Below are positions 1-6,663 of a stretch of DNA of 7,070 nt, piece after piece. The notes under the pieces were generated by a model, which saw only the letters and a program-made list of their open reading frames with translations, was not told the origin of the DNA and searched no databases. A program made the position numbers and the translations under genes. The stretch is from an uncultured Clostridia bacterium (lineage in GTDB: Bacteria; Bacillota; Clostridia; TANB77; CAG-508): positions 1-7,070 of the forward strand of contig CASTFX010000061.1 in assembly GCA_949448405.1 (NCBI GenBank). The letters are read 5' to 3'. Each line of letters starts with the position of its first letter. Position 1 is the first letter of the stretch.

Positions 1-30
1 CAAATGAAAGGAGGTATTGCAAATGAATAA
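1..30 (+). CDS. 3' end of an upstream gene, probably the partner half of a heterodimeric ABC exporter (partial)
   Basis: Frame 1 reads CAA ATG AAA GGA GGT ATT GCA AAT GAA TAA, giving the tail QMKGGIANE and a stop at 28-30. Only ten codons are visible, so the assignment rests on context. In clostridial exporters of the TmrAB/BmrCD type the two half-transporter genes are adjacent, and the first often ends in a short basic/glycine tail after its ATPase domain, which this tail resembles. The stop overlaps the start of the next gene by 8 nt, and the next gene's ribosome binding site lies inside this tail, so the two are probably translationally coupled. The family call is inference. Confidence 0.5.
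   Translation, partial: QMKGGIANE
9..14 (+). promoter_or_regulatory. Ribosome binding site that sets the ABC exporter start at ATG 23
   Basis: AGGAGG at 9-14 is a full Shine-Dalgarno match and lies 8 nt before ATG 23. The in-frame TTG at 17 would leave only 2 nt of spacing, so ATG 23 is the start. The site sits within the last codons of the upstream gene. Confidence 0.85.
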
Positions 31-1887
31 AAAATTAGATATAGGTACAATTAAAAGAATTTTAAAATATATAACAGACAACTATAAATGGCTATTTATA
101 ATTGTCTTAATAACTATACTTATAAATACTATAGCAAATACAGCAGGTTCTTTATATTTAGAAGTACTTGTAGATGATTATATAACTCCACTAATTGGAG
201 TAGAAAACCCAGTATATACAGAATTTATAAAAGCAATAGGAGTAATGGTAATAATATATGCTATTGCAATTATTACTATATTTATCTGTACAAGGGTTAT
301 GGTAAAAATAACAGAAGGTGTACTAAAAAAGATACGTGATGATATGTTTATAAAAATGCAAAGACTTCCAATCAAGTATTTTGATACACATACTCATGGA
401 GATATTATGAGTAGATACACAAATGATACAGATACTCTAAGTGAACTAATTTCACAAAGTTTACCACAGGTATTTACTTCATTACTTACAATCGTTATAG
501 TGTTTATTGCAATGCTAATTGCAAATGTGTATTTAACAGCAGTTGTAATTATTTCACTACTTATAATGTTATTTATAACTAAAAAAATAGCAGGAGGAAG
601 TGCTAAATATTTTATTAAACAACAAGAATCTATAGGAAAAGTAAATGGCTATATAGAAGAAATGATAAATGGTCAAAAAGTAGTTAAAGTTTTTTGCCAT
701 GAGGAAAAAGCAAAAAAAGACTTTGACAAGATAAATCAAGAATTATTTGAGCAAAACTATAAAGCTAATAAATATGCAAATATTCTAATGCCAACTCTTG
801 TTGCACTTCGGAAACTTACAATATGTTTTAATCGCAATAGTAGGAGGAATATTAGCATTAAATGGAATTGGAAATATAACAATAGGATTAATAGTATCTT
901 TCTTGCAACTTAGCAAAACATTTACAAGACCAATAGGACAGATTTCACAACAGCTAAATACAATTGTTAGAGCTTTAGCTGGAGGAAAAAGAATATTTGA
1001 ACTAATGGACGAAGAACAAGAAATAGATAATGGATATGTAACACTTGTAAATGCAAAATATGAAAATGGAGTTTTGATAGAAACAAAAGAAAAAACAGGA
1101 ACATGGGCTTGGAAACATCCTCATCATGATGGAAGATTAGAATATGTTGAGTTAAAAGGAAATATAGAACTTACAAATGTTGACTTTGGATATGAAGAAA
1201 ACAAAATGATTCTTCATGATATAAGCTTATATGCAAAACCAGGGCAAAAGATAGCTTTTGTTGGAGCAACAGGAGCAGGTAAAACAACTATAACTAATCT
1301 ATTAAATAGATTTTATGATATAGAAGACCGGTAAAATACGATATGATGGAATAAATATAAATAAAATAAAAAAAGATGATTTAAGGTGTTCTCTTGGAAT
1401 GGTATTACAAGATACTAACCTATTTACAGGAACAATTAAAGAAAATATCAAATATGGAAATCCAGAAGCAACTGATGAAGAAGTAATAGACGCTGCAAAA
1501 CTTGCAAATGCACATGAATTTATAATGAGGCTTCCAAATGGATATGACACAATTTTAGCAGGAGATGGAGCAAGCTTATCACAAGGACAAAGGCAACTTC
1601 TAGCAATAGCAAGAGCTGCAATAAATGATCCACCAGTTATGATACTTGACGAAGCTACTTCAAGTATAGATACAAGAACAGAGAAAGCAGTTCAAGATGG
1701 AATGGATAAATTAATGGAAGGAAGAACAGTATTTGTAATTGCTCATAGACTTTCAACAGTAAGAAATTCAAAAGCAATAATAGTACTTGATCATGGAAGA
1801 ATAATTGAACGTGGAGACCATGATGACCTTATAAAACAAAAAGGAACATATTATCAGTTATATACTGGTGCATTTGAATTAGAATAA
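23..1887 (+). CDS. ABC exporter half-transporter (TMD-NBD), frame interrupted twice at in-frame CGG codons
   Basis: Multidrug/lipid-type ABC exporter subunit: an N-terminal membrane domain of about six helices (residues ~20-330) fused to an ATPase domain, probably paired with the product of the upstream gene in the plasma membrane. Read with two single-base skips (C809 and C1329) it is 620 aa, normal for the family. Visible ATPase motifs are Walker A GATGAGKTT (414-422), Q-loop Gln462, signature LSQGQ (518-522, a variant of LSGGQ), Walker B with LDE (Asp542, catalytic Glu543), D-loop SSID and H-loop His574. The unshifted frame stops at 913 after 296 residues. The second break falls between Walker A and the Q-loop, so no single fragment holds a complete ATPase. 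The protein is conserved up to and immediately after both breaks (VAL|GNLQYV and YDIED|GKIRYDG), so the reading frame appears to be maintained rather than decayed. The alternatives are a pseudogene or sequence error. A terminator follows directly. The substrate is unknown. Confidence 0.9.
809..812 (+). other. Frameshift site 1: CGG-A, +1 shift in the ABC exporter
   Basis: The frame from ATG 23 reaches CTT CGG at 806-811 (CGG is codon 263). If C809 is skipped, the frame continues GGA AAC TTA CAA TAT GTT, giving GNLQYV and then a predicted membrane helix with VGGILALNGIG. This matches the conserved MP..xxLGN.xYV segment of clostridial exporters. If unshifted, translation yields 33 unrelated residues and stops at 911-913. 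No Shine-Dalgarno-like stimulator or slippery run is visible upstream. Confidence 0.85.
1329..1332 (+). other. Frameshift site 2: CGG-T followed by TAA, +1 shift in the ABC exporter
   Basis: The second-segment frame reads GAA GAC CGG TAA at 1323-1334, a stop directly after CGG. Skipping one C (1328 and 1329 are equivalent by sequence) gives GAC GGT AAA ATA CGA TAT GAT GGA, that is DGKIRYDG, the highly conserved strand after Walker A in ABC ATPases (FYDxxDGxIxxDG). Glycine 436 is close to invariant in the family, which supports glycine as the residue inserted. Confidence 0.9.
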
Positions 1888-1896
1888 AAGTAAAAC

Positions 1897-1934
1897 GGCA
1901 CTCTACTTAGAAATAAGTAGAATGCCCCTTTTTT
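1897..1934 (+). terminator. Rho-independent terminator after the ABC exporter
   Basis: Arms GGCA-C-TCTACTTA (1897-1909) and TAAGTAGA-A-TGCC (1914-1926) pair over 12 bp with one C/A mismatch around a GAAA loop (1910-1913). Two further C's and six T's follow (1929-1934). It lies 9 nt after the stop codon and separates the exporter from the lipid genes. Confidence 0.92.
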
Positions 1935-1961
1935 ATTGAATAGGAAAAATTCTTAAAATAA

Positions 1962-1991
1962 TTGTGAAATTATATCGAAATATGTTATAAT
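1962..1991 (+). promoter_or_regulatory. Sigma-A type promoter for the glycosyltransferase-acyltransferase operon
   Basis: The -10 box TATAAT (1986-1991) is a perfect match and is preceded by an extended TGT (1983-1985). The -35 box TTGTGA (1962-1967) matches TTGACA at four of six positions with an 18-nt spacer. The start codon lies about 30 nt downstream of the -10 box. AGGGG at 2009-2013 is the ribosome binding site, 8 nt before ATG 2022. Confidence 0.8.
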
Positions 1992-2021
1992 ATATTATAG
2001 AATTTATTAGGGGAAAAACTT

Positions 2022-3137
2022 ATGAAAATACTAATATTATCATGCGGAACTGGTGGAGGACATAATTCAGCAGCACTTGCTATAAAAGAAGAACTAGATA
2101 GAAGAAATGTAAATAATGAATTTAAAGAATATCTAGAAATTATAAATAATAAAGTAAAAAAGTATGTAAATAATTTATACATTAAATCTACAGGTAGTAA
2201 TGGAAGAGTTTTTAAAGCAGTATATAAGCTTGGAGAATTATATGGAAAGACTAAGATTAAGTCACCAGTATATGCTTTAAATAGTTTTAGCAAGAGAAAA
2301 TTATATGAATACATAAAAGAGAACAAATTTGATTATATCGTAACAACACACCTTTTTGCAGCACAAGCACTTACTACAGTAAAAAAAGAATATAAAATAC
2401 ACTTTGTTGCAATTGCAACAGATTATAAATGTATACCATTTTGGGAAGAAGCAAACCCAGATTATTATATAATTCCAAGTGAAGATTTAATTAATGATTT
2501 TTTAGATAAAGGAATTGAAAAAGATAAGCTAAAACCATATGGAATACCAGTATCTAATAACTTTAGTGTAGATTATGAAAAAAATAAACTAATAGAAGAA
2601 TTAGGTTTAGACAAAGATAAAAAACATATATTAGTACTAACTGGTAGTATGGGATTTGGCAGTACTAGCAATATAGTAGAAGCATTATTGAACAAATTAG
2701 AAAATAATTATAAGCTTTTAGTGTCTTGTGGAAATAACAAAAAGCTATTACAAATTCTAAACCAAAAATATAAGGATAAAATAGTAACCATTCCATTTAC
2801 TAGAGAAATATATAAATACATGAGAGCAAGTGATATTATTTTAAGCAAACCAGGTGGACTTACAACAACAGAAATTGCAACTTTAAATAAGCCATTTGTA
2901 CATACTATGCCAATACCAGGTTGTGAAAACTATAATGCAAATTATTTTTATGATAGAGGAATGTCTTTAAAATCTACTAATATAAATGATATAGTAGAAA
3001 GTACATATAAATTATTAGAAGATAAAAAATTACAAAAAGAGATGATAGAAAATCAAAGGAAATATATAGACAAAGAAGCTTGTAAGAAAATTTGTGATTT
3101 TATAATAAATGAAATACAAGAGATAGAAGGGGAATAA
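2022..3137 (+). CDS. MGDG synthase/UgtP-type glycosyltransferase (GT28 family)
   Basis: Probable diacylglycerol glycosyltransferase, moving glucose or galactose from a UDP-sugar to diacylglycerol at the cytoplasmic face of the membrane to make glycolipid. The protein is 371 aa, the usual size. The N-terminal domain begins with the glycine-rich acceptor loop SCGTGGGH (7-14), as in MGDG synthases and UgtP. A middle segment contains a D-Y-x-PF-W motif and PYGIPV. The C-terminal nucleotide-sugar domain begins near ILVLTGSMGFG and carries SKPGGLTTTE (275-284) and PGCENYN (299-305), typical of UDP-sugar binding in MurG-like GT-B enzymes. It is intact, with no in-frame CGG; the only CGG in it spans TGC|GGA at 2045-2047. 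It is first in an operon with a PlsC-type acyltransferase 1 nt downstream. The sugar and whether it acts processively cannot be told from sequence; a MurG-like role is less likely because of the N-terminal domain type. Confidence 0.85.
   Translation: MKILILSCGTGGGHNSAALAIKEELDRRNVNNEFKEYLEIINNKVKKYVNNLYIKSTGSNGRVFKAVYKLGELYGKTKIKSPVYALNSFSKRKLYEYIKENKFDYIVTTHLFAAQALTTVKKEYKIHFVAIATDYKCIPFWEEANPDYYIIPSEDLINDFLDKGIEKDKLKPYGIPVSNNFSVDYEKNKLIEELGLDKDKKHILVLTGSMGFGSTSNIVEALLNKLENNYKLLVSCGNNKKLLQILNQKYKDKIVTIPFTREIYKYMRASDIILSKPGGLTTTEIATLNKPFVHTMPIPGCENYNANYFYDRGMSLKSTNINDIVESTYKLLEDKKLQKEMIENQRKYIDKEACKKICDFIINEIQEIEGE
3127..3132 (+). promoter_or_regulatory. Ribosome binding site of the PlsC-type gene, inside the preceding gene
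   Basis: AAGGGG lies within the last codons of the glycosyltransferase and 6 nt before ATG 3139. With only 1 nt between stop and start, this suggests translational coupling of the two genes. Confidence 0.75.
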
Positions 3138-3138
3138 T

Positions 3139-3879
3139 ATGTTAGAAAGGGAAGAAGTAATTAGAGAAGAAACACTAGAAGAATTAGACACTATTAATTC
3201 TTGGAGAAAGTTAGAATTTAATATAGATGAAACTTATGAATATGTGCCTGAAAATATAAGTTTTAGGATTGTTTCTGATATATTATATTATCTAATAGCT
3301 TTTCCTATATTAAAAGTTTTGACAAAAATTATATATGATTTAAAAATAGAGGGAAAAGAAAATGTAAGGAATTTAAACAGTGGAGCTGTTACTGTATCAA
3401 ACCATGTTTTAGTTTTAGACTGTGCAATGATAGCACTTGCTTGTGGAGATAGAAAAGAACACTTTACAGCACTTGCAGATAGTTTTAAGATACCATTTGT
3501 AAGAAAACTAATAAAGCTTTTAAAAGCAATTCCAATACCAACAGATATTAACAATAAGAAGAATTTTCTTAAAGCAATTGATAAATTGTTGTCAAACAAT
3601 GAGTTAGTACATGTATATCCAGAGGGAAGTTTAGTACCATATTGTAAAAATATAAGAAGACTTAAAAATGGGGCTTTTGATTTTAGTAAAAGAAGTAATG
3701 TACCAATTGTTCCAATGGTATTTGAATTTAGAGAGCCTAAAGGAATAAGAAAGATATTCAAAAGAAAGCTAGATGTTACATTAAAAGTACTAGAACCAGT
3801 ATATCCAGATGGAAAACAATTAGAAGTATATAAAGAAGAAGTATATAATAAAATGAAAGAAAATTTAAATAGTAAATAG
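3139..3879 (+). CDS. PlsC-type 1-acyl-glycerol-3-phosphate acyltransferase (LPLAT family)
   Basis: Probable lysophospholipid acyltransferase that acylates lysophosphatidate to phosphatidate at the membrane. The protein is 246 aa. After a ~45-residue polar N-terminus there is a hydrophobic segment (ISFRIVSDILYYLIAFPILKV region, ~45-68) and then the acyltransferase domain. It shows the catalytic HX4D motif NHVLVLD (His89, Asp94), the EGS motif in VYPEGSL (Glu162-Ser164, the family's FPEGTRS block) and the later VPIVPMVFEF block, which matches the family's conserved PIVPV segment. It is second in the operon behind the glycosyltransferase and is followed by a terminator. Placing phosphatidate synthesis beside glycolipid synthesis makes a membrane-lipid unit. 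It has no in-frame CGG codon. The acceptor could be another lysolipid; the enzyme class is secure, the exact substrate is not. Confidence 0.87.
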   Translation: MLEREEVIREETLEELDTINSWRKLEFNIDETYEYVPENISFRIVSDILYYLIAFPILKVLTKIIYDLKIEGKENVRNLNSGAVTVSNHVLVLDCAMIALACGDRKEHFTALADSFKIPFVRKLIKLLKAIPIPTDINNKKNFLKAIDKLLSNNELVHVYPEGSLVPYCKNIRRLKNGAFDFSKRSNVPIVPMVFEFREPKGIRKIFKRKLDVTLKVLEPVYPDGKQLEVYKEEVYNKMKENLNSK

Positions 3880-3885
3880 AGTAAA

Positions 3886-3916
3886 AATACTGAAGTTATA
3901 TATGCTTCAGTATTTT
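3886..3916 (+). terminator. Rho-independent terminator after the PlsC-type gene
   Basis: Arms AATACTGAAG (3886-3895) and CTTCAGTATT (3905-3914) form a perfect 10-bp stem with a 9-nt loop and end in a short T run (3913-3916). It is AT-rich and its tail is short, so it is weaker than the other two terminators in the window. Confidence 0.75.
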
Positions 3917-3956
3917 ATTATAAGTTAAAATATTAGTAGAAAATTGTAAATACATA

Positions 3957-3975
3957 GTCAAGCAATTCACTTGAC
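3957..3975 (+). repeat. Inverted repeat GTCAAG-N7-CTTGAC overlapping a -35 box
   Basis: GTCAAG (3957-3962) and CTTGAC (3970-3975) are perfect inverted 6-mers separated by 7 nt, centred just upstream of the acyl synthetase promoter. The right arm contains most of the TTGACA -35 box, so a regulator bound here could affect polymerase binding. Short repeats of this size can arise by chance. Confidence 0.4.
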
Positions 3976-3997
3976 AAGATTTACTTAGTGTGATAAT
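3971..3997 (+). promoter_or_regulatory. Promoter of the acyl-CoA/acyl-ACP synthetase gene
   Basis: TTGACA (3971-3976) is a perfect -35 box. The best -10 is GATAAT (3992-3997), five of six consensus bases, with an extended TGT in front (3989-3991). The spacer is only 15 nt, shorter than the usual 16-18, which could make the promoter depend on an activator or on the extended -10. The -10 box overlaps the left arm of the palindrome at 3993-4019. Confidence 0.6.
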
Positions 3998-4019
3998 CTA
4001 GTATCAAATACTAGATTAT
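3993..4019 (+). promoter_or_regulatory. Palindromic operator candidate with a FapR-box-like core
   Basis: Two perfect 12-bp arms, ATAATCTAGTAT (3993-4004) and ATACTAGATTAT (4008-4019), flank CAA. The core TAGTA-N5-TACTA (3999-4013) has the spacing and sequence of the FapR box known from Bacillus (TTAGTACCTRKTACTAA). FapR is a malonyl-CoA-sensing repressor of lipid synthesis genes. The palindrome overlaps the -10 box and ends beside the ribosome binding site AAGGAG (4020-4025), so a bound protein would block transcription. As RNA it could also form a hairpin just upstream of that ribosome binding site. The palindrome is seen in the sequence; assigning FapR is inference. Confidence 0.6.
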
Positions 4020-4031
4020 AAGGAGAAAAAA

Positions 4032-5753
4032 ATGAGAGAGGAAACTTTTTTTGAATATCCAGTTTTCGACAATATAAAACAAGTTATATATCATTCAATA
4101 GATAAATACCCAAACAATATAGCATTTAAGATAAAGGAAAAGACAGAAAGTGATGTAAAATATATAGATATAACGTATACAGATTTTATAAATGAGGTTA
4201 ATAATTTAGGAACAGGACTTTTTAAGTTAGGACTAAAAGGTAAAAGAGTTGCAATTCTTTCTAAAAATAGATATGAATGGCCTCTTTCATATGTAACTCT
4301 TTTATTAGGAGGAATAGTTGCAGTTCCACTAGATAAAGCTTTAACTGACATAGAAATTGAAAATTCAATAATTAGAAGTAAAGTAGATGCAATAATTTAT
4401 GAAGAAAAATATGTAGATATAGTAAATAAGGTTAAAGAAGAGGGAAAATCTAATTTAACAGAGTTTATCTGTATGGATAAAATTGATGATGCAAAATATA
4501 TCAAAAATATACAAAAGTCTGGTCAAGAAGAAATAGGAAAAGGAAACAAAGAATATATAGATTTTGAAATAGATAATAAAGCACTTGCAACTTTAGTTTT
4601 CACATCTGGTACTACTTCTAAATCAAAAATAGTAATGCTTTCACAATATAATATAGCAAGAAACATATCAGATATGCAGCTTGTGGAAGATTTTAGAAGT
4701 ACAGATGTAAATCTTGCATTTTTGCCATTTCATCATACATTTGGTTCAACAGGACAGTTAATAATGTTAAGTTCAGGAATTACAACAGCTTTTCCTGATG
4801 GTCTAAAATATATAGCTCAAAATTTAAAAGAATATCATGTAACATTCTTTGTAGGAGTACCAATTTTGATAGAAGCAATATATAAAAAATTAAATGAAGA
4901 AATATCTAAAAAGGGTAAAACTACAATGGTAAAAGTTGCCAAAGTATTTACAAATATTTTACTAAAATTTGGAATAGATATAAGAAGAAAAGTATTTAAA
5001 GAGATAATAGACGAATTAGGAGGACTTAGATTTGTAATAAGTGGAGCAGCATGCTTAGACAAAAGAGTAGAAAAAGGATTTAATGATTTAGGAATATTAA
5101 CTGTTCAAGGATATGGTTTAACAGAAACAGCACCAGTACTTTGTGCAGAAAACTATAAATATAGAAAATATGGATCTATAGGTTTCCCAATGAAGAATGT
5201 ACAAATAAGAATAGATAATAAAAATGAAGATGATATTGGAGAAATAGTAGTAAAAGGACCAAATGTAATGCTTGGATATTATGAAGATGAAGAAGCCACA
5301 AATGCTGTGCTTAAAGATGGCTGGTTTTATACAGGAGATTATGGATATATAGATAGTAAGGGATATGTATATGTTACAGGAAGAAAGAAAAATTTAATAG
5401 TATTAAAAAATGGAAAAAAGATATTCCCAGAAGAAATAGAGGAACAGATAAATAAAATAGACTTAGTAGAAGAATGTTTTGTATATGGACTTCCAAAAGA
5501 CGATGATGTTCTTTTATCAGTAAAAATAAAGTATGACGAAGAAATTGCAAAAACACAATATCCAAATTTAAATAAAGAAGAACTACATAAAGCAATTTGG
5601 AACAAAGTAAAAGAAAAAAACAAATTACTTCCAAAATATAAATATGTTAAGAACATGGTTCTAACTAATGAAGAATTTGCAAAAACAACAACAAATAAGA
5701 TTAAAAGATTTGAAGAATTAAAGAAAATGAATTTGGGGATGAATAATAACTAG
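4032..5753 (+). CDS. AMP-forming acyl-CoA/acyl-ACP synthetase (ANL superfamily, FadD-like)
   Basis: Probable fatty acid activating enzyme: fatty acid plus ATP gives acyl-AMP, then a thioester with CoA or acyl carrier protein. The protein is 573 aa, usual for the family, and intact. Motifs in order are the P-loop TSGTTSKSK (191-199), which differs from the common TSGTTGxPK by Ser196 and Ser198; GYGLTE (360-365), the nucleotide-binding block; TGD (434-436), whose Asp binds the ribose; hinge-region GRKKN with Arg451; and the C-terminal lysine Lys556 in TNKIKR, the position that catalyses adenylation (family PxxxGKIxR, here with Asn in place of Gly). The ribosome binding site AAGGAG is 6 nt before ATG 4032. 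It follows the lipid operon but has its own promoter and palindromic operator. It could feed exogenous or recycled fatty acids to the PlsC-type enzyme. Chain length and thiol acceptor are unknown. Confidence 0.88.
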   Translation: MREETFFEYPVFDNIKQVIYHSIDKYPNNIAFKIKEKTESDVKYIDITYTDFINEVNNLGTGLFKLGLKGKRVAILSKNRYEWPLSYVTLLLGGIVAVPLDKALTDIEIENSIIRSKVDAIIYEEKYVDIVNKVKEEGKSNLTEFICMDKIDDAKYIKNIQKSGQEEIGKGNKEYIDFEIDNKALATLVFTSGTTSKSKIVMLSQYNIARNISDMQLVEDFRSTDVNLAFLPFHHTFGSTGQLIMLSSGITTAFPDGLKYIAQNLKEYHVTFFVGVPILIEAIYKKLNEEISKKGKTTMVKVAKVFTNILLKFGIDIRRKVFKEIIDELGGLRFVISGAACLDKRVEKGFNDLGILTVQGYGLTETAPVLCAENYKYRKYGSIGFPMKNVQIRIDNKNEDDIGEIVVKGPNVMLGYYEDEEATNAVLKDGWFYTGDYGYIDSKGYVYVTGRKKNLIVLKNGKKIFPEEIEEQINKIDLVEECFVYGLPKDDDVLLSVKIKYDEEIAKTQYPNLNKEELHKAIWNKVKEKNKLLPKYKYVKNMVLTNEEFAKTTTNKIKRFEELKKMNLGMNNN

Positions 5754-5773
5754 AAAAAGAACTAAGAATATAG

Positions 5774-5807
5774 TATAATATACAGTATTAATTGTAATAT
5801 AAAAGGA
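5774..5807 (+). promoter_or_regulatory. Possible promoter and ribosome binding site of the CmpB-like gene
   Basis: TATAAT at 5774-5779 is a perfect -10 box, but no good -35 box lies 16-18 nt upstream and there is no TGn extension. AAAGGA (5802-5807) is the ribosome binding site, 9 nt before ATG 5817. No terminator is visible after the synthetase, so read-through from 4032-5753 is also possible. In an AT-rich gap a chance TATAAT is common. Confidence 0.4.
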
Positions 5808-5816
5808 AATATTATT

Positions 5817-6609
5817 ATGAAAAATATAAAAATTGCAGGAATAACAATATGGAGAATATTAGCATATTTTATAATCTATAGTGTCATAGGATACATTATA
5901 GAAACAACCTATGCTCTAGTTTTATATGGAGTCATAGAATCAAGACAAAGCTTTCTTTATGGACCATTTTGTTCAATATATGGCGTTGGCGCAGTAGTAA
6001 TGATATGTGCACTTCAAAGCTTCAAAGATAAAACTCATAGATTATTTTTAGGAGGTTTTGTAGTACGGAAGTATTACAGAATATGTTGTAAGTTTTGTTG
6101 GAGAAAAAATGCTTAATACAAGATGGTGGGATTATTCAGATAAGTTTTTAAACTTAAATGGAAGAATATCACTGATATATTCTATATTTTGGGGATTATT
6201 AGGACTTTATCTATTAAAAGTAGTAAACCCTAAAGTAGATAAATTCATAGATTGGTTAAAAGTAAAATTTAAAAATATAACAGTTTTAAAAATAATAGAT
6301 ATATCAATTATTGTATTGCTATTTATAAATTGCGTAGTATCAGGTTATGCATTAGATAGCTATTTAACAAGAATAACAGTAGAAAATAACTTAGAAGTAG
6401 AGAATAAAGAAGAAGTAATTGCAAAATATAATTATTTATATAAAGAAGATGAAAAAAGGGCAAATCGAATTTATAAATTCTGGGGAAATGAAGTAATGGT
6501 AAAGTTTTATCCAAATGTAACTATAAGGCTTTCGAATGGAGAAAACGTTCTTGCTAAGAATTATTCGCCAGACATAGAACCATATTTTTATAAATTTAAA
6601 AGAGATTAA
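5817..6609 (+). CDS. CmpB-like putative ABC-transporter type IV membrane protein, frame interrupted once at CGG
   Basis: Polytopic membrane protein of the family called putative ABC-transporter type IV (CmpB); its biochemical function is not established. Read with a skip of C6066 it is 263 aa. Predicted membrane segments lie near residues 10-33, 46-65, 76-95, 120-138 and 160-180, followed by a soluble ~75-residue C-terminus. Family hallmarks are SFLYGPFCSIYGVGAV in the first part and, after the break, EY...EKxxNTRWWDYSDKFLNLNGRISL. The hallmarks fall on both sides of the break, and coding continues straight from GGA at 6067. The unshifted frame stops at 6116 after 99 aa. ATG 6109 has a GGAG 5 nt upstream (6100-6103) and could be an internal start, but the conserved GSITEY...GEK segment between 6067 and 6109 argues for one continuous protein. 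A strong terminator follows. Confidence 0.82.
6066..6069 (+). other. Frameshift site 3: CGG-A, +1 shift in the CmpB-like gene
   Basis: The frame reads GTA GTA CGG AAG TAT at 6060-6074. Skipping C6066 gives GTA GTA GGA AGT ATT ACA GAA TAT, that is VVGSITEY, matching the family's G-S-x-x-E-Y segment, and leads into EKMLNTRWWDYSD. If unshifted, the frame ends 16 codons later at 6114-6116. AGGAGG at 6050-6055 lies 10 nt upstream; it encodes Gly-Gly and is not at the short spacing known to promote +1 shifts in prfB, so it is probably coincidental. Confidence 0.87.
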
Positions 6610-6619
6610 TCTTTTCTTA

Positions 6620-6657
6620 AAAAGTACTTTATAAACATAAAGTACTTTTATTTTTTT
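6620..6657 (+). terminator. Rho-independent terminator after the CmpB-like gene
   Basis: A perfect 13-bp stem (6620-6632 with 6637-6649) with an AAAC loop is followed by A and seven T's (6651-6657). The A-tract before the stem would let it also work in the reverse direction. Confidence 0.92.
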
Positions 6658-6663
6658 CAAAAA

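Noticed and set aside
1399..1887. Separate short ATPase gene starting at ATG 1399
   Set aside because: It has no ribosome binding site, lacks Walker A, and its frame is conserved further upstream to 1330.
3288..3761. 157-codon open frame on the minus strand inside the PlsC-type gene
   Set aside because: It is a shadow of the plus-strand gene, with no ribosome binding site and no recognisable protein. Similar minus-strand frames in the other genes were rejected for the same reason.
5754..5816. Terminator after the acyl synthetase
   Set aside because: No stable stem with a T-tract is visible in the 63-nt gap.
6050..6055. AGGAGG as a Shine-Dalgarno stimulator or a new gene start
   Set aside because: It encodes the conserved Gly-Gly of the membrane protein, has no start codon at proper spacing, and lies 10 nt from the shift site.
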